Assembly: GCA_035310145.1 (NCBI GenBank)
Contig: DATGEL010000068.1
Coordinates: 1-32,512 of the forward strand
Source of the DNA: Dehalococcoidia bacterium
Lineage (GTDB): Bacteria > Chloroflexota > Dehalococcoidia > CAUJGQ01
DNA length: 32,512 nucleotides
Reading direction: 5' to 3'
Position numbers and translations under genes: made by a program
The notes under the pieces: model-generated
Seen by the model: only the letters and a program-made list of their open reading frames with translations
What the model was told of the DNA's origin: nothing
Databases searched by the model: none
Shown here: positions 8,065 through 15,402 of the stretch, in pieces
Numbering within the stretch: the stretch's first letter is position 1
Layout of the letters: each line of letters starts with the position of its first letter

Positions 8065-9776
8065 ACGGCCTCGGAGGAGGCGGCGACCGCCGTGCGCACG
8101 GCGTACACCTGGCCGTCGTAGGAGCTGGCGAGGAAGCCATCACCATCGGCCGCCGGCGCCACCGAGGAGATGCCGAAGGCGCTGGCCCGCTCCGTGTGCC
8201 GCCACTCGCCCCGCCGCCAGTCGTAGAGCGCGACCTTGCCGTCGTAGGCGCCGGCGGCGATCAGCGAGCCATCGCGCGAGACGGCGACGCACTTCACCGA
8301 ATGGTCGTGCGGCGTGGGGATTACCGAGGCCACGCCCTCCGCTGACCAGATGCGCAGCTTGCGGTCGCGGCTGACGCTGACGAAGCGGCCGTCGGGCAGG
8401 CAGGCGGCGCCGTTGCTGATCTTCTCGTGCGCGTGCTCGACGCGCCGCTCGCAGGCGAAGCCGTCGATCGCGTGCCAGGCGGCGGCGCCCGTGGCGCAGA
8501 CGCTGAAGATCTGAGCGCCGTTGCAGGCCAGCCCCTTGATCGCGTTGTCGTGCAGCTTCAGTGTGGCGACGAGCCGCGGGGCGCCGTCGGCGTCCGTGCG
8601 GAAGACGAGCCCTTCGCCCGTGTAGGCGCCGACGATCAGGTGCTCCTCGCCGTGGCGTGTGAAGCTCGCGCAGCAGTTGAGCGGCGACCAGTGCTGATGC
8701 AGCGCCGCGCCGCTCTCCGCGTCGAAGAGAATGCCCAGGTGCCCGCCGGTGACGACGCGGCCGCGCCACTCGCCGAGGAAGTTGCAGAGGCTGCCGAGGT
8801 CGCTGAGTGGCCGGCCGTCACGGCAGACGACGCCAGCGTCGCCGACCGTGTAGACGGCGCCGCCGGCGCAGCGCACCGCATTGGTGCCCGGCGTGTCGTC
8901 CACCAGGCCGAGATCCCAGGCGCCGCGGGCCACGTCATACGTGGCATAGCCGCTGCCGAACGTGCCGAACACGAGCCGGTCCGGCGCGGCAAAGGCGGCC
9001 GAGCGCAGCCAGATCGAGGGCGGCGCCTCCGCCTCGTGACGGGAGTGCAGGCCGCCGTCCGGCAGCACGTCCCAGAGGCGAATCGTGCGGTCGTAGCTGG
9101 CGCTGAGCAGCGTGCGCGTCGCGGCATGGTAGACCAGCCGCTTGATGCCGGACCTGTGGGCGTGGATCGCGGGCCGGACCCCGTCGCGGATCGGCACGAT
9201 CTCGCCGGTGTCGTTGCCGACGTAGAGCACGCCGGTATCGGCGTAGACCACGGTGTCCGACTCGATGCCGCCGAGGTCCACCGTCTGCAGCGCAGCGCCG
9301 CTCTCGGCCGACCAGCGTCGCACCGTGCCGTCGTCGCTGCTGGAGACCAGCTCACGGCCCTCGCGGATCCACTCCACCGAGATCACGTCGGCGGTGTGGC
9401 CGCGCAGCCGGTGGCGCAGCCCGCCCCCGCGCGCGAAGATGCGCACGTCATGGTCGCGCGAGGCGGTAGCGATCTGCTCGCCGTCGGGGCTGGGCACGGC
9501 CATCTCCACGTCGTCGTCGTGGCCGTTGAGCACGGAGACGAGCCGCAGATCGGGCACCGTCCAGACGCGGGCCGTGTAGTCGCTGCTGCTGCTGACGAGG
9601 TAGCGGCCGCAGTTCGTGAAGCGACACTGGTTGACCAGGTGGTCGTGGTTGGCGCGCGTCAAGCTGGTCTTCTTAACCGCGTCCCAGAGGATGAGCTGGC
9701 TGTCGTAGCCGGCGGTGGCGACGTAGCGCCCGCCCCAGGCATCGACGCCGCTGACGGGAGAGCGATGACGTATCAC
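8061..9776 (-). CDS. WD40-repeat beta-propeller protein (571 aa), second of a tandem pair
   Basis: Built almost entirely of WD40 blades. Clear blade ends are 'LILWDA', 'ARVWTVPD', 'VRIFARG', 'VRRWSAESG', 'IRLWDVLPDG', 'LRIWSAEG' and 'VALYDWRRG', with GH dipeptides such as 'LNGHDDDV' and 'LRGHTADV' and aspartates before the WD positions. The length fits about 13-14 blades, that is, two propellers. There is no signal peptide, membrane segment or enzymatic domain, so it is probably a cytosolic scaffold or recognition protein. The start is GTG 9776, overlapping the stop of the upstream WD40 gene (GTGA), and its own stop overlaps the methyltransferase start. These two 4-nt overlaps imply that the two propeller proteins and the methyltransferase are made together. 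Confidence 0.9.
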   Translation of the reverse strand: MIRHRSPVSGVDAWGGRYVATAGYDSQLILWDAVKKTSLTRANHDHLVNQCRFTNCGRYLVSSSSDYTARVWTVPDLRLVSVLNGHDDDVEMAVPSPDGEQIATASRDHDVRIFARGGGLRHRLRGHTADVISVEWIREGRELVSSSDDGTVRRWSAESGAALQTVDLGGIESDTVVYADTGVLYVGNDTGEIVPIRDGVRPAIHAHRSGIKRLVYHAATRTLLSASYDRTIRLWDVLPDGGLHSRHEAEAPPSIWLRSAAFAAPDRLVFGTFGSGYATYDVARGAWDLGLVDDTPGTNAVRCAGGAVYTVGDAGVVCRDGRPLSDLGSLCNFLGEWRGRVVTGGHLGILFDAESGAALHQHWSPLNCCASFTRHGEEHLIVGAYTGEGLVFRTDADGAPRLVATLKLHDNAIKGLACNGAQIFSVCATGAAAWHAIDGFACERRVEHAHEKISNGAACLPDGRFVSVSRDRKLRIWSAEGVASVIPTPHDHSVKCVAVSRDGSLIAAGAYDGKVALYDWRRGEWRHTERASAFGISSVAPAADGDGFLASSYDGQVYAVRTAVAASSEAV

Positions 9777-11701
9777 GATCGCACGCTCACAAGTTCAGGC
9801 GCCGGCATCGCTTTGAGGATCGGACCGGCATTGACGGGGCCCAGCGCCAGGATCTTCTCGTCATGAATGCGGAAGTGATGCGCGGTGCCCGAACGGCCGA
9901 AGGTGAGGAAGTCGAGCGGATAGAGCCGCGGGTCGGCCTTGGTATCGACCCAGATCAGCCCCTTGGAGTAATCGATCTGGTCCGGCACGACGCTGAGCAG
10001 CTGGTCCGTGCTGAAGTCGTACAGCAGCAGCATGCAGGTGTAGCAGATCAGCACCAGATAGTTCTGGCCGCCGTCCCAGATGAAGTCTTCGATCGTGTTG
10101 CCCGCGTGCGTGACGCGCGCCCGCGTGGCGCCGCTGACGACATTCAGCTCGTGCAGCTCTTCGCTGTGCGAGTAGAGCAGCCGGTCGGCGTCGAGCCACT
10201 TGGCCCGCTTCGCCCGGCTGGTGACGACATCCGCGATGATGGGCGTGAAGTCGTCCGCGTCGAGCACGGAAAGCGTGCCGTTGCGTTCGAGGAAGGCGAC
10301 CAGGTTGCGCGTGGGGTTGTGGGCGAGCGACCAGAGCGCCTTGCCGTGCGGCGCGGAGAAGTCGAGCAGTCGCTCGCCCCTGCCGAGATCGACGCGGTAG
10401 CCGTGGCCGTCCTCGCAGGCGACGAACAGGGCATCGCCCTCCGGCGCCACGGCCAGGTCGCGCACGGCGGAGCCGAGGTTGGTCAGGCGGCGGAAGGCGC
10501 CGTCCTCGCCGACGACGATGTCGCCGTCCGTGCGGCCGAGCACCAGCCGGCCCGTCGACGTCTGGTACACCATGCGCTTGGTGTAGGCGCCGGGCTGCAG
10601 CGCGCCGACGGGCACGCGCAGCGCGGAGAAGACGGGCTTGCGCGCGGTGTTCGCCGTGCCGTTGATCTGCAGGCGCGTCACCGCCTCGCCTTCGCCGGAG
10701 AGCAGGATGTCGCCGGCCGGCGTGCTCACCGCAGTCCACAGCGCCTCGGGCGTGTCCTTGATCACCGCCAGCGCCTTGCCGCTCTCCAGGTCGACCTTGT
10801 GCAGCCCGCCGTCGCGCACCTGCACCAGCAGGATCGAAGGGTCGCGCTGCAGCGACTTCAGCCAGCGGCACTTGAACGGCGCCTTGTAGACCACGCCGAG
10901 CGGCTCCAGCGTCCGCGGATCGACCTCGTAGATGTTGCGGTCGAAGCTGGCGGCGAAGGCGCGGCCGGAGACGGGATTGTACGTCACCTGCTCCAGATCG
11001 TCGCGCGTGAAGGGCGAGCCGATCGCGGGCGCTTCGCCGTTGTAGAGGTCGAGCCGGGCGACGAGGCAGGCGTCGCTGGCCAGCAGATAGGTGGCGCCGC
11101 CCAGGTGCTCGAACCAGTGGATGCTGCGGTCGGCCACCTGCCAGCGCTTCAGCTCCTCGCCCTCCTCGGAGAGGATGACGACGCCCTCGCCGTCGCCGCT
11201 CAGCACGCGGCTCGATTCACCGGCGTAGCGGGCGGTGACGATGTCCATGTCGCCGTGCAGGCGCACGCAGCGCACGACGGACACCGTGCCGTCGTCGTCG
11301 AAGTCCAGCTCGAGCAGGCCGGCGTTGCCGCTGCGCGTGACGATGCGCGGCAGCGTGCCGTGGAAGGCGATCGTCTGCGAGTTGGACTGCACGAAGCCGA
11401 CCACGCCGTCGTCGTTGGACGGCCGCACGTCGCGAATGGAGCAGGTCATGACGGGAAAGAGGTGGCCCTTCTCGTTGTAGCGCCAAACGGACACGGTGCG
11501 GTCCATCGAGAGGCAGGCGATATAGGGCAGCCTGGCGTGGGCGGCCATGGCGATGATCGTGCCGGCGTGCGCCTGCACCTCGCCCATCACCGCGAAGGTC
11601 TCGATCTCGACGGCGACGATCTGGCCGGAGAAGGTGCCGCCGAAAGCCCAGCGTTCCTTCGGCTCAACGCAGAATGTCTCGAACTTGCGCGCAGCGAGCA
11701 T
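9773..11701 (-). CDS. WD40-like beta-propeller protein (642 aa), first of a tandem pair
   Basis: Degenerate WD40/YVTN-type propeller protein. Regular ~40-residue units include 'MDRTVSVWRY', 'DRNIYEVDPRTL', 'DGGLHKVDLESG', 'NGTLSVLDADDF' and 'CMLLLYDF', with intervening 'AHAGTIIAMAAHARLPYIA'-type strands. The length suits roughly 14 blades. It has no export signal and no catalytic domain. The ATG at 11701 is preceded by GGGGGAGGGTG. It lies 72 nt after the stop of the sulfatase-modifying-factor-like gene and overlaps the next WD40 gene by 4 nt. It is much less WD-rich than its neighbour, so the two are probably different subunits rather than recent duplicates. A scaffold or target-recognition role is inferred. 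Confidence 0.86.
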   Translation of the reverse strand: MLAARKFETFCVEPKERWAFGGTFSGQIVAVEIETFAVMGEVQAHAGTIIAMAAHARLPYIACLSMDRTVSVWRYNEKGHLFPVMTCSIRDVRPSNDDGVVGFVQSNSQTIAFHGTLPRIVTRSGNAGLLELDFDDDGTVSVVRCVRLHGDMDIVTARYAGESSRVLSGDGEGVVILSEEGEELKRWQVADRSIHWFEHLGGATYLLASDACLVARLDLYNGEAPAIGSPFTRDDLEQVTYNPVSGRAFAASFDRNIYEVDPRTLEPLGVVYKAPFKCRWLKSLQRDPSILLVQVRDGGLHKVDLESGKALAVIKDTPEALWTAVSTPAGDILLSGEGEAVTRLQINGTANTARKPVFSALRVPVGALQPGAYTKRMVYQTSTGRLVLGRTDGDIVVGEDGAFRRLTNLGSAVRDLAVAPEGDALFVACEDGHGYRVDLGRGERLLDFSAPHGKALWSLAHNPTRNLVAFLERNGTLSVLDADDFTPIIADVVTSRAKRAKWLDADRLLYSHSEELHELNVVSGATRARVTHAGNTIEDFIWDGGQNYLVLICYTCMLLLYDFSTDQLLSVVPDQIDYSKGLIWVDTKADPRLYPLDFLTFGRSGTAHHFRIHDEKILALGPVNAGPILKAMPAPELVSVRS

Positions 11702-11773
11702 GCGAACACCCTCCCCCAGATCCTCAGCAAACAGCCGACGAGCGCAGCCTGAAACGGTGCGGGCCGCGGCCGC

Positions 11774-12532
11774 CTACGCCTCGTCCGCGGCCAGGCGAAA
11801 ACCGGTGAAACGAAACAAGGCGCCGGGATGCCGGCCATGCCGGCGAGCGCAACGCGCCAGATCGCCGCCGAGCGCGAAGGAACCACCGCGTAGAATCCGG
11901 TATTCCGGGCCTACCAGGCGGACCAGGTCGTCCGCGATGAACCTGCCGCCGGGATATGGCGCGTAGCAGTCGGCGGTCCACTCCTCGACGTTGCCGGCGA
12001 GGTCGCAGATGCCGAACGCCGAGGCGCCATACGGGTAGCGATCGACCGGCGTCGTGTGACCGATGCCCGACTCGACGGTGTTGCACAGTGCGGGATCGAA
12101 GGCGTCGCCGTATGGATACTCACGGTCCGCATCGCCACGCGCGGCGAATTCCCACTCGGCCTCGGTCGGCAGGCGCAGAACCCGGCCCTTCCGGCCCGAG
12201 AGCCAGGCGGCGTAGGCGTTCGCGTCGTCCCAGGAGACACCCCAGACCGGGTGATCGTCCGGCTCGGCGGCGGCAAGCGATTCCGGCAGGGCGCGCGCCG
12301 TCACGGCGAGAAAAGCGGCATACTCGCGGTTGGTGACGGGAAAGCGCGCCAGTGCGAAGCGTGCAACGCGCACTGGATGCTGAGGGAACTCCTTCAGGAT
12401 CCACTGCCGGAAGCGCTCGACATCCCACGTGGGATCGATCAGCCGTGGACTCCAGGTGGCGACACAGGCCTCCACCTGGGCGGCGGTCGATCCCATCCGC
12501 AGCACGCCGCCGGGGATCGCCACCAGTTCCAT
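11774..12532 (-). CDS. SUMF1/FGE-family (formylglycine-generating-enzyme-like) protein lacking the copper-binding cysteine pair (252 aa)
   Basis: The C-type-lectin-like fold of the FGE-sulfatase/EgtB/PvdO family spans nearly the whole protein. Landmarks are 'IPGGVLRMGS' at 6-15, 'PVTNREYAAFL' near 65-75, 'PVWGVSWDDANAYAAWL' near 95-111, 'RLPTEAEWEFAARG' at 120-133, 'DLAGNVEEW' at 177-185, 'RILRGGSF' at 212-219 and 'GFRLA' at 244-248. Genuine FGEs carry two Cys spaced five apart just after the RGGS block, and those positions here are Leu and Ala. The only nearby Cys is C228, so classical copper oxidase activity is doubtful. The spacing to the upstream 120-aa gene is 12 nt and the ribosome site is weak (AGGCAGG), consistent with coupling. 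It may be a non-Cu ligand-binding or divergent iron enzyme. Confidence 0.88.
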   Translation of the reverse strand: MELVAIPGGVLRMGSTAAQVEACVATWSPRLIDPTWDVERFRQWILKEFPQHPVRVARFALARFPVTNREYAAFLAVTARALPESLAAAEPDDHPVWGVSWDDANAYAAWLSGRKGRVLRLPTEAEWEFAARGDADREYPYGDAFDPALCNTVESGIGHTTPVDRYPYGASAFGICDLAGNVEEWTADCYAPYPGGRFIADDLVRLVGPEYRILRGGSFALGGDLARCARRHGRHPGALFRFTGFRLAADEA

Positions 12533-12544
12533 GTGGCTGCCTGC

Positions 12545-12907
12545 CTAGGCGACGAAACGGATGTTGAACCCCGAGAGGTTCACGCGGCTCAAGCCCGAGA
12601 CGACGGCGTTGTTGCCGAGCTGGGCATGCGTCACGGCGCCGGGCTGGTTGGCGAACAGGGCGGCCGGAATCTGCGAGTAGTTGTAGCCGCTGACCTCGGC
12701 CGCCGGCGGCTGCTCGTGCACGTTCAGGCCGTCCATCAGGCCGCGGCAGATGTAGATGAACTCGCCGCGGTTGACCGTGGGCTGAATCTCCTTCTGGAAG
12801 GAATTCAGCGCGTTGTGGAGCTGAGCGAGGGCGTTGCGGCCCTTGTCAGTCTCCGATAAGTAGTCGAACGCCTGGGTGACCTTGTCGACATCGATGATCG
12901 TCGCCAT
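12545..12907 (-). CDS. Small protein of unknown function (120 aa), first gene of the FGE-like/WD40/methyltransferase unit
   Basis: I do not recognise this family. The N-terminal ~75 residues look helical and charged ('VDKVTQAFDYLSETDKGR', 'LAQLHNALNSFQKE', 'GEFIYICRGLMDGL'). The C-terminal ~45 residues are uncharged and rich in Asn, Gly, Ser and Ala ('ALFANQPGAVTHAQLGNN', 'SGLSRVNLSGFNIRF'). There is no signal peptide or membrane helix, and the only cysteine is in 'YICRG'. ATG 12907 has a GGGAG ribosome site. It is the promoter-proximal gene, so it is probably the most highly expressed product of the unit. A leader-like helical half plus a low-charge tail next to possible modifying enzymes is compatible with a substrate protein or precursor, but a structural subunit is equally possible. 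Confidence 0.78.
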   Translation of the reverse strand: MATIIDVDKVTQAFDYLSETDKGRNALAQLHNALNSFQKEIQPTVNRGEFIYICRGLMDGLNVHEQPPAAEVSGYNYSQIPAALFANQPGAVTHAQLGNNAVVSGLSRVNLSGFNIRFVA

Positions 12908-13165
12908 CTCTGCTCTCCCTCAGGCTTACTATCCGATCCACGACAACGCTCAACGCCGCAGCATAGCCGCCCGAAACGCTTGATCAGCGCCGCTTCTGCC
13001 GTCAAGGCGCCGAGCGGGCGACGCGAGCGAGGCCAGTCTACAAAGCGGGAGACAGGATTGCCAGCGCATATCGCACGCATACAACTATTTTTCGACGTTG
13101 ACACGATTTTGTGCCGGCAGAACGGCGTGCGTATCGTTCGACATCGGAGCCGGCGGCCGGGGCGT

Positions 13166-13528
13166 TCAGGCAACGAGCCGCGCAACCTCGGCCAGCAGCC
13201 GATCCTCATCTACCGGTTTGCGCAGGTAGATGAAGGCACGCTGTCCGGCGATGGTGGCCGGGGGCAGCCGCTGGGCGGTGAGGAGGAGCACGGGAATGGT
13301 TAGGCGACGCCGTACAAGGGCAGCGCACACCTGCAAGCCGTTCATGTCCGGCATGTTGAGGTCAAGCAGCAGCAGGCAGGGCGAGTGAGCCGCAACCGCC
13401 GCGAGCGCCTGGCGGCCGCTAGCCGCCTCGACGACCGCATACCCGTCCTGTTCCAGGATGAGACGCAACCAGCGCCGTGTTGGCGCGTCGTCGTCGGCAA
13501 CGAGGATCAGCTGACGAGCCATTGGCAT
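13166..13528 (-). CDS. Stand-alone CheY-like response-regulator receiver protein (120 aa)
   Basis: A complete single receiver domain with no output domain. The acidic pocket is D12-D14 in 'VADDDAP', the phospho-acceptor is D56 in 'LLLLDLNMPDMNG', the switch Thr is T84 in 'VLLLTAQ', and the conserved Lys is K104 in 'YLRKPV'. All residues needed for phosphorylation are present. The first ATG at 13528 is followed by another at 13522 (AAGGA upstream), and either may be used. No histidine kinase gene is in the window, so its partner is elsewhere. The 88-aa gene upstream on the same strand is 117 nt away. Diffusible receivers of this kind act by protein-protein interaction or as phosphorelay intermediates. 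Confidence 0.92.
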   Translation of the reverse strand: MPMARQLILVADDDAPTRRWLRLILEQDGYAVVEAASGRQALAAVAAHSPCLLLLDLNMPDMNGLQVCAALVRRRLTIPVLLLTAQRLPPATIAGQRAFIYLRKPVDEDRLLAEVARLVA

Positions 13529-13645
13529 CCTTGCCCCGGCGGGTTGCAGCGGGTTCCGGCATCGCAGACGTTTAGACGGGCCGGTCGAGTCCTGAACCAG
13601 CCACGTTGCTGGCAGAGGCGGTCGAAGTTGGCCGCGCCGCTGCGG

Positions 13646-13912
13646 CTAGGGAGCCGCGGTGTGCCCCGGCGGGGGCTGCCCTCGCTGCCGGGCGGGGAAT
13701 CCGAACTGGGACCGAGGCACAAGGTAGAACCGCCCGTCCCAGTCGGCGAGCAGCACGTTGGCCGGGCTGCGCGCGGCGCCGGCGCGGCGGCTACAGCGCC
13801 GCTCCTGGCCGGAGCGCAGGGTTCGGAAGCGGGCGAGGCAGCCAAGGTCGATTCGACAGAGGGTGCCATCCTCCGCCATCAGCACAAGCTCACTCTCCCT
13901 GTATTCCTCCAT
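13646..13912 (-). CDS. Small protein, 88 aa, function unknown
   Basis: Begins MEEYRESELVLMAEDG and contains 'LCRIDLGCLARFR', an Arg-rich middle and then 'NVLLADWDGRFYLVPRSQF' before a Pro/Arg-rich tail. The two beta-strand-like ends around a basic linker, and the aromatic 'DGRFYLVP' block, look selected rather than random. A GAGAGGCG ribosome site sits 7 nt before the ATG at 13912. It is divergent from the glycosyltransferase starting near 14084 and may be co-transcribed with the downstream receiver gene. No domain is recognised, and the tail after about residue 70 could be poorly conserved. Confidence 0.6.
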   Translation of the reverse strand: MEEYRESELVLMAEDGTLCRIDLGCLARFRTLRSGQERRCSRRAGAARSPANVLLADWDGRFYLVPRSQFGFPARQRGQPPPGHTAAP

Positions 13913-14083
13913 GGTTGCGCCTCTCGCGACCTCCGAATCGCCGCACCGCCGATCTCGACGTGTCGATCAGTCTCAAGCGCACACGCGCGGAAAAACACTA
14001 CGCGTTCCGTGAGAATCGAGTGCAGATGATCAGTACCGCCGACCGTTGCGTGTCGCCAAAGCGGAATCGGCGCCAGCGACAGG

Positions 14084-15400
14084 ATGGCGGAACGGCGCGG
14101 GGTTCACCACATCCGCACGGCTTGGTCACCTCGCCTCCTCTCCGCGCTGCTACCGTTTGGACTGCAGCACGCCGCTGCGCATCATCTCTACGTCGAGGCG
14201 AGGCCGTTGAGCGACCTCCGCACTGCCAGCGCAGACCGGCCTGACCCAGCAGCCGCCGAAGGGCGCCCTCGGGTCGCATTCCTGATGGAACAGGCGCTGG
14301 GGCATGTCACCTATACGCGCAACCTCCAGGCCGCGTACGCAACCTCTGATCGGGTGGACCCCGTGTGGCTGCCCGTCCCCTTCGCACGGGACGGCTGGAT
14401 CGATCGGCTGCCGCTGATCGGCAGCAATTGGACGGTACGGGCAAGCCGTCGCGCCTTTGCGGCGCTGTTGCGCGCACGCGACCGGCGGCTCGACGCGGTG
14501 CTCTACCATACGCAGACCCTGGCGCTCTCGGCGCCGATCGCGGCCCGCCGCCTGCCGGTGATCCTCTCGCTCGATGCCACGCCGAAGGGCTTCGACAGCG
14601 TCGGCTCGTACTATCACCATCGCGCGGATCCCAACTCGGCCGGCGAACGGCTGAAACATGGCCTGCACCGCCGCGTCGCCCGCGGCGCCAGCGCCCTCAC
14701 GACCTGGTCGCAATGGGCGAGCGACTCGCTGCAGGCCGAGTACGGCGTACCTGCAGAGCGGATTACCGTCATCCCTCCCGGCGTAGACCTGTCGCTCTTC
14801 TACGAGCGCCGAACGCCTGCGGACACCGACGCGGGACGGCGGCCCCGCCTGCTCTTCGTTGGGGGCGATTTCGTCCGCAAGGGCGGGCCGCTCCTGCTCG
14901 ACGCGATGCGGCAAGGACTCGCCGAGCGCTGCGATCTCGATATCGTGACCTCGAGCCGTGTCCCGGACACGCCGGCGACGACGGTGCATAACGGCCTCGG
15001 CCCCAACGATCCGCGGCTGCTGGGCCTCTACCGCGACGCGGACATTTTCGCGCTGCCGACGTATGCCGATTGCCTTGCCGTCGTGCTCGGGGAGGCGATG
15101 GCGGCCGGGCTGCCGATCGTGACAACCAACGTCGCCGCCCAGCCCGAGGCCGTACGCGACGGCGAGTCCGGGATCATCGTCAACCCGGGTGACAGCGCGG
15201 CGTTGGGCGCAGCCCTGCAACGCCTGGTTGACGATCCGGAGCTGCGCCAGCGCTTCGGGCGGGCGGGACGAGCGATCGCCGAGCAGCGCTTCGACGCGCG
15301 ACGCAACGCGGATCGACTGCTGGATGTCGTGGAGTCCGGGATCGATCGCTGGCGGTCGCTGCGCAGCAGGCGCGGGACGCTGATCGGGCAAGGGGAGTAG
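14084..15400 (+). CDS. Glycosyltransferase family 4 (GT-B), 438 aa; start uncertain
   Basis: Retaining GT-B glycosyltransferase that probably adds a sugar from a nucleotide donor during surface-polysaccharide assembly. The N-terminal acceptor domain starts at about 'RVAFLMEQALGHVTYTRNL'. The C-terminal donor domain shows 'ERITVIPPGVDLSLF', 'LLFVGGDFVRKGGPLL' and 'LGEAMAAGLPIVTTNVAAQ', followed by 'DGESGIIV'. The GT4 E-x7-E motif is D-x7-E here (first Glu replaced by Asp in 'DCLAVVLGE'). The first ~41 residues look atypical, and a TTG at 14207 with GAGGCGAGG upstream is a credible alternative start. It is the first gene of the plus-strand glycan cluster, with 2 nt separating it from the next gene. 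Confidence 0.88.
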   Translation: MAERRGVHHIRTAWSPRLLSALLPFGLQHAAAHHLYVEARPLSDLRTASADRPDPAAAEGRPRVAFLMEQALGHVTYTRNLQAAYATSDRVDPVWLPVPFARDGWIDRLPLIGSNWTVRASRRAFAALLRARDRRLDAVLYHTQTLALSAPIAARRLPVILSLDATPKGFDSVGSYYHHRADPNSAGERLKHGLHRRVARGASALTTWSQWASDSLQAEYGVPAERITVIPPGVDLSLFYERRTPADTDAGRRPRLLFVGGDFVRKGGPLLLDAMRQGLAERCDLDIVTSSRVPDTPATTVHNGLGPNDPRLLGLYRDADIFALPTYADCLAVVLGEAMAAGLPIVTTNVAAQPEAVRDGESGIIVNPGDSAALGAALQRLVDDPELRQRFGRAGRAIAEQRFDARRNADRLLDVVESGIDRWRSLRSRRGTLIGQGE

Positions 15401-15402
15401 GC

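Noticed and set aside
5847-9866. Long plus-strand open frames antisense to the aminotransferase, methyltransferase and WD40 genes
   Set aside because: The minus-strand products carry full family motifs and proper ribosome sites, while the plus-strand frames have neither.
9863-11752. A 629-codon open frame on the plus strand opposite the 642-aa WD40 gene
   Set aside because: Composition is dominated by Ala, Val, Arg, Asp, His and Gln with no domain. It mirrors the real gene on the other strand, as expected from third-position GC bias.
11774-12532. Variable protein of a diversity-generating retroelement (the FGE-like C-type lectin fold is often used)
   Set aside because: No reverse transcriptase, template repeat or accessory gene is in the window, and the C-terminal region shows no obvious repeat.
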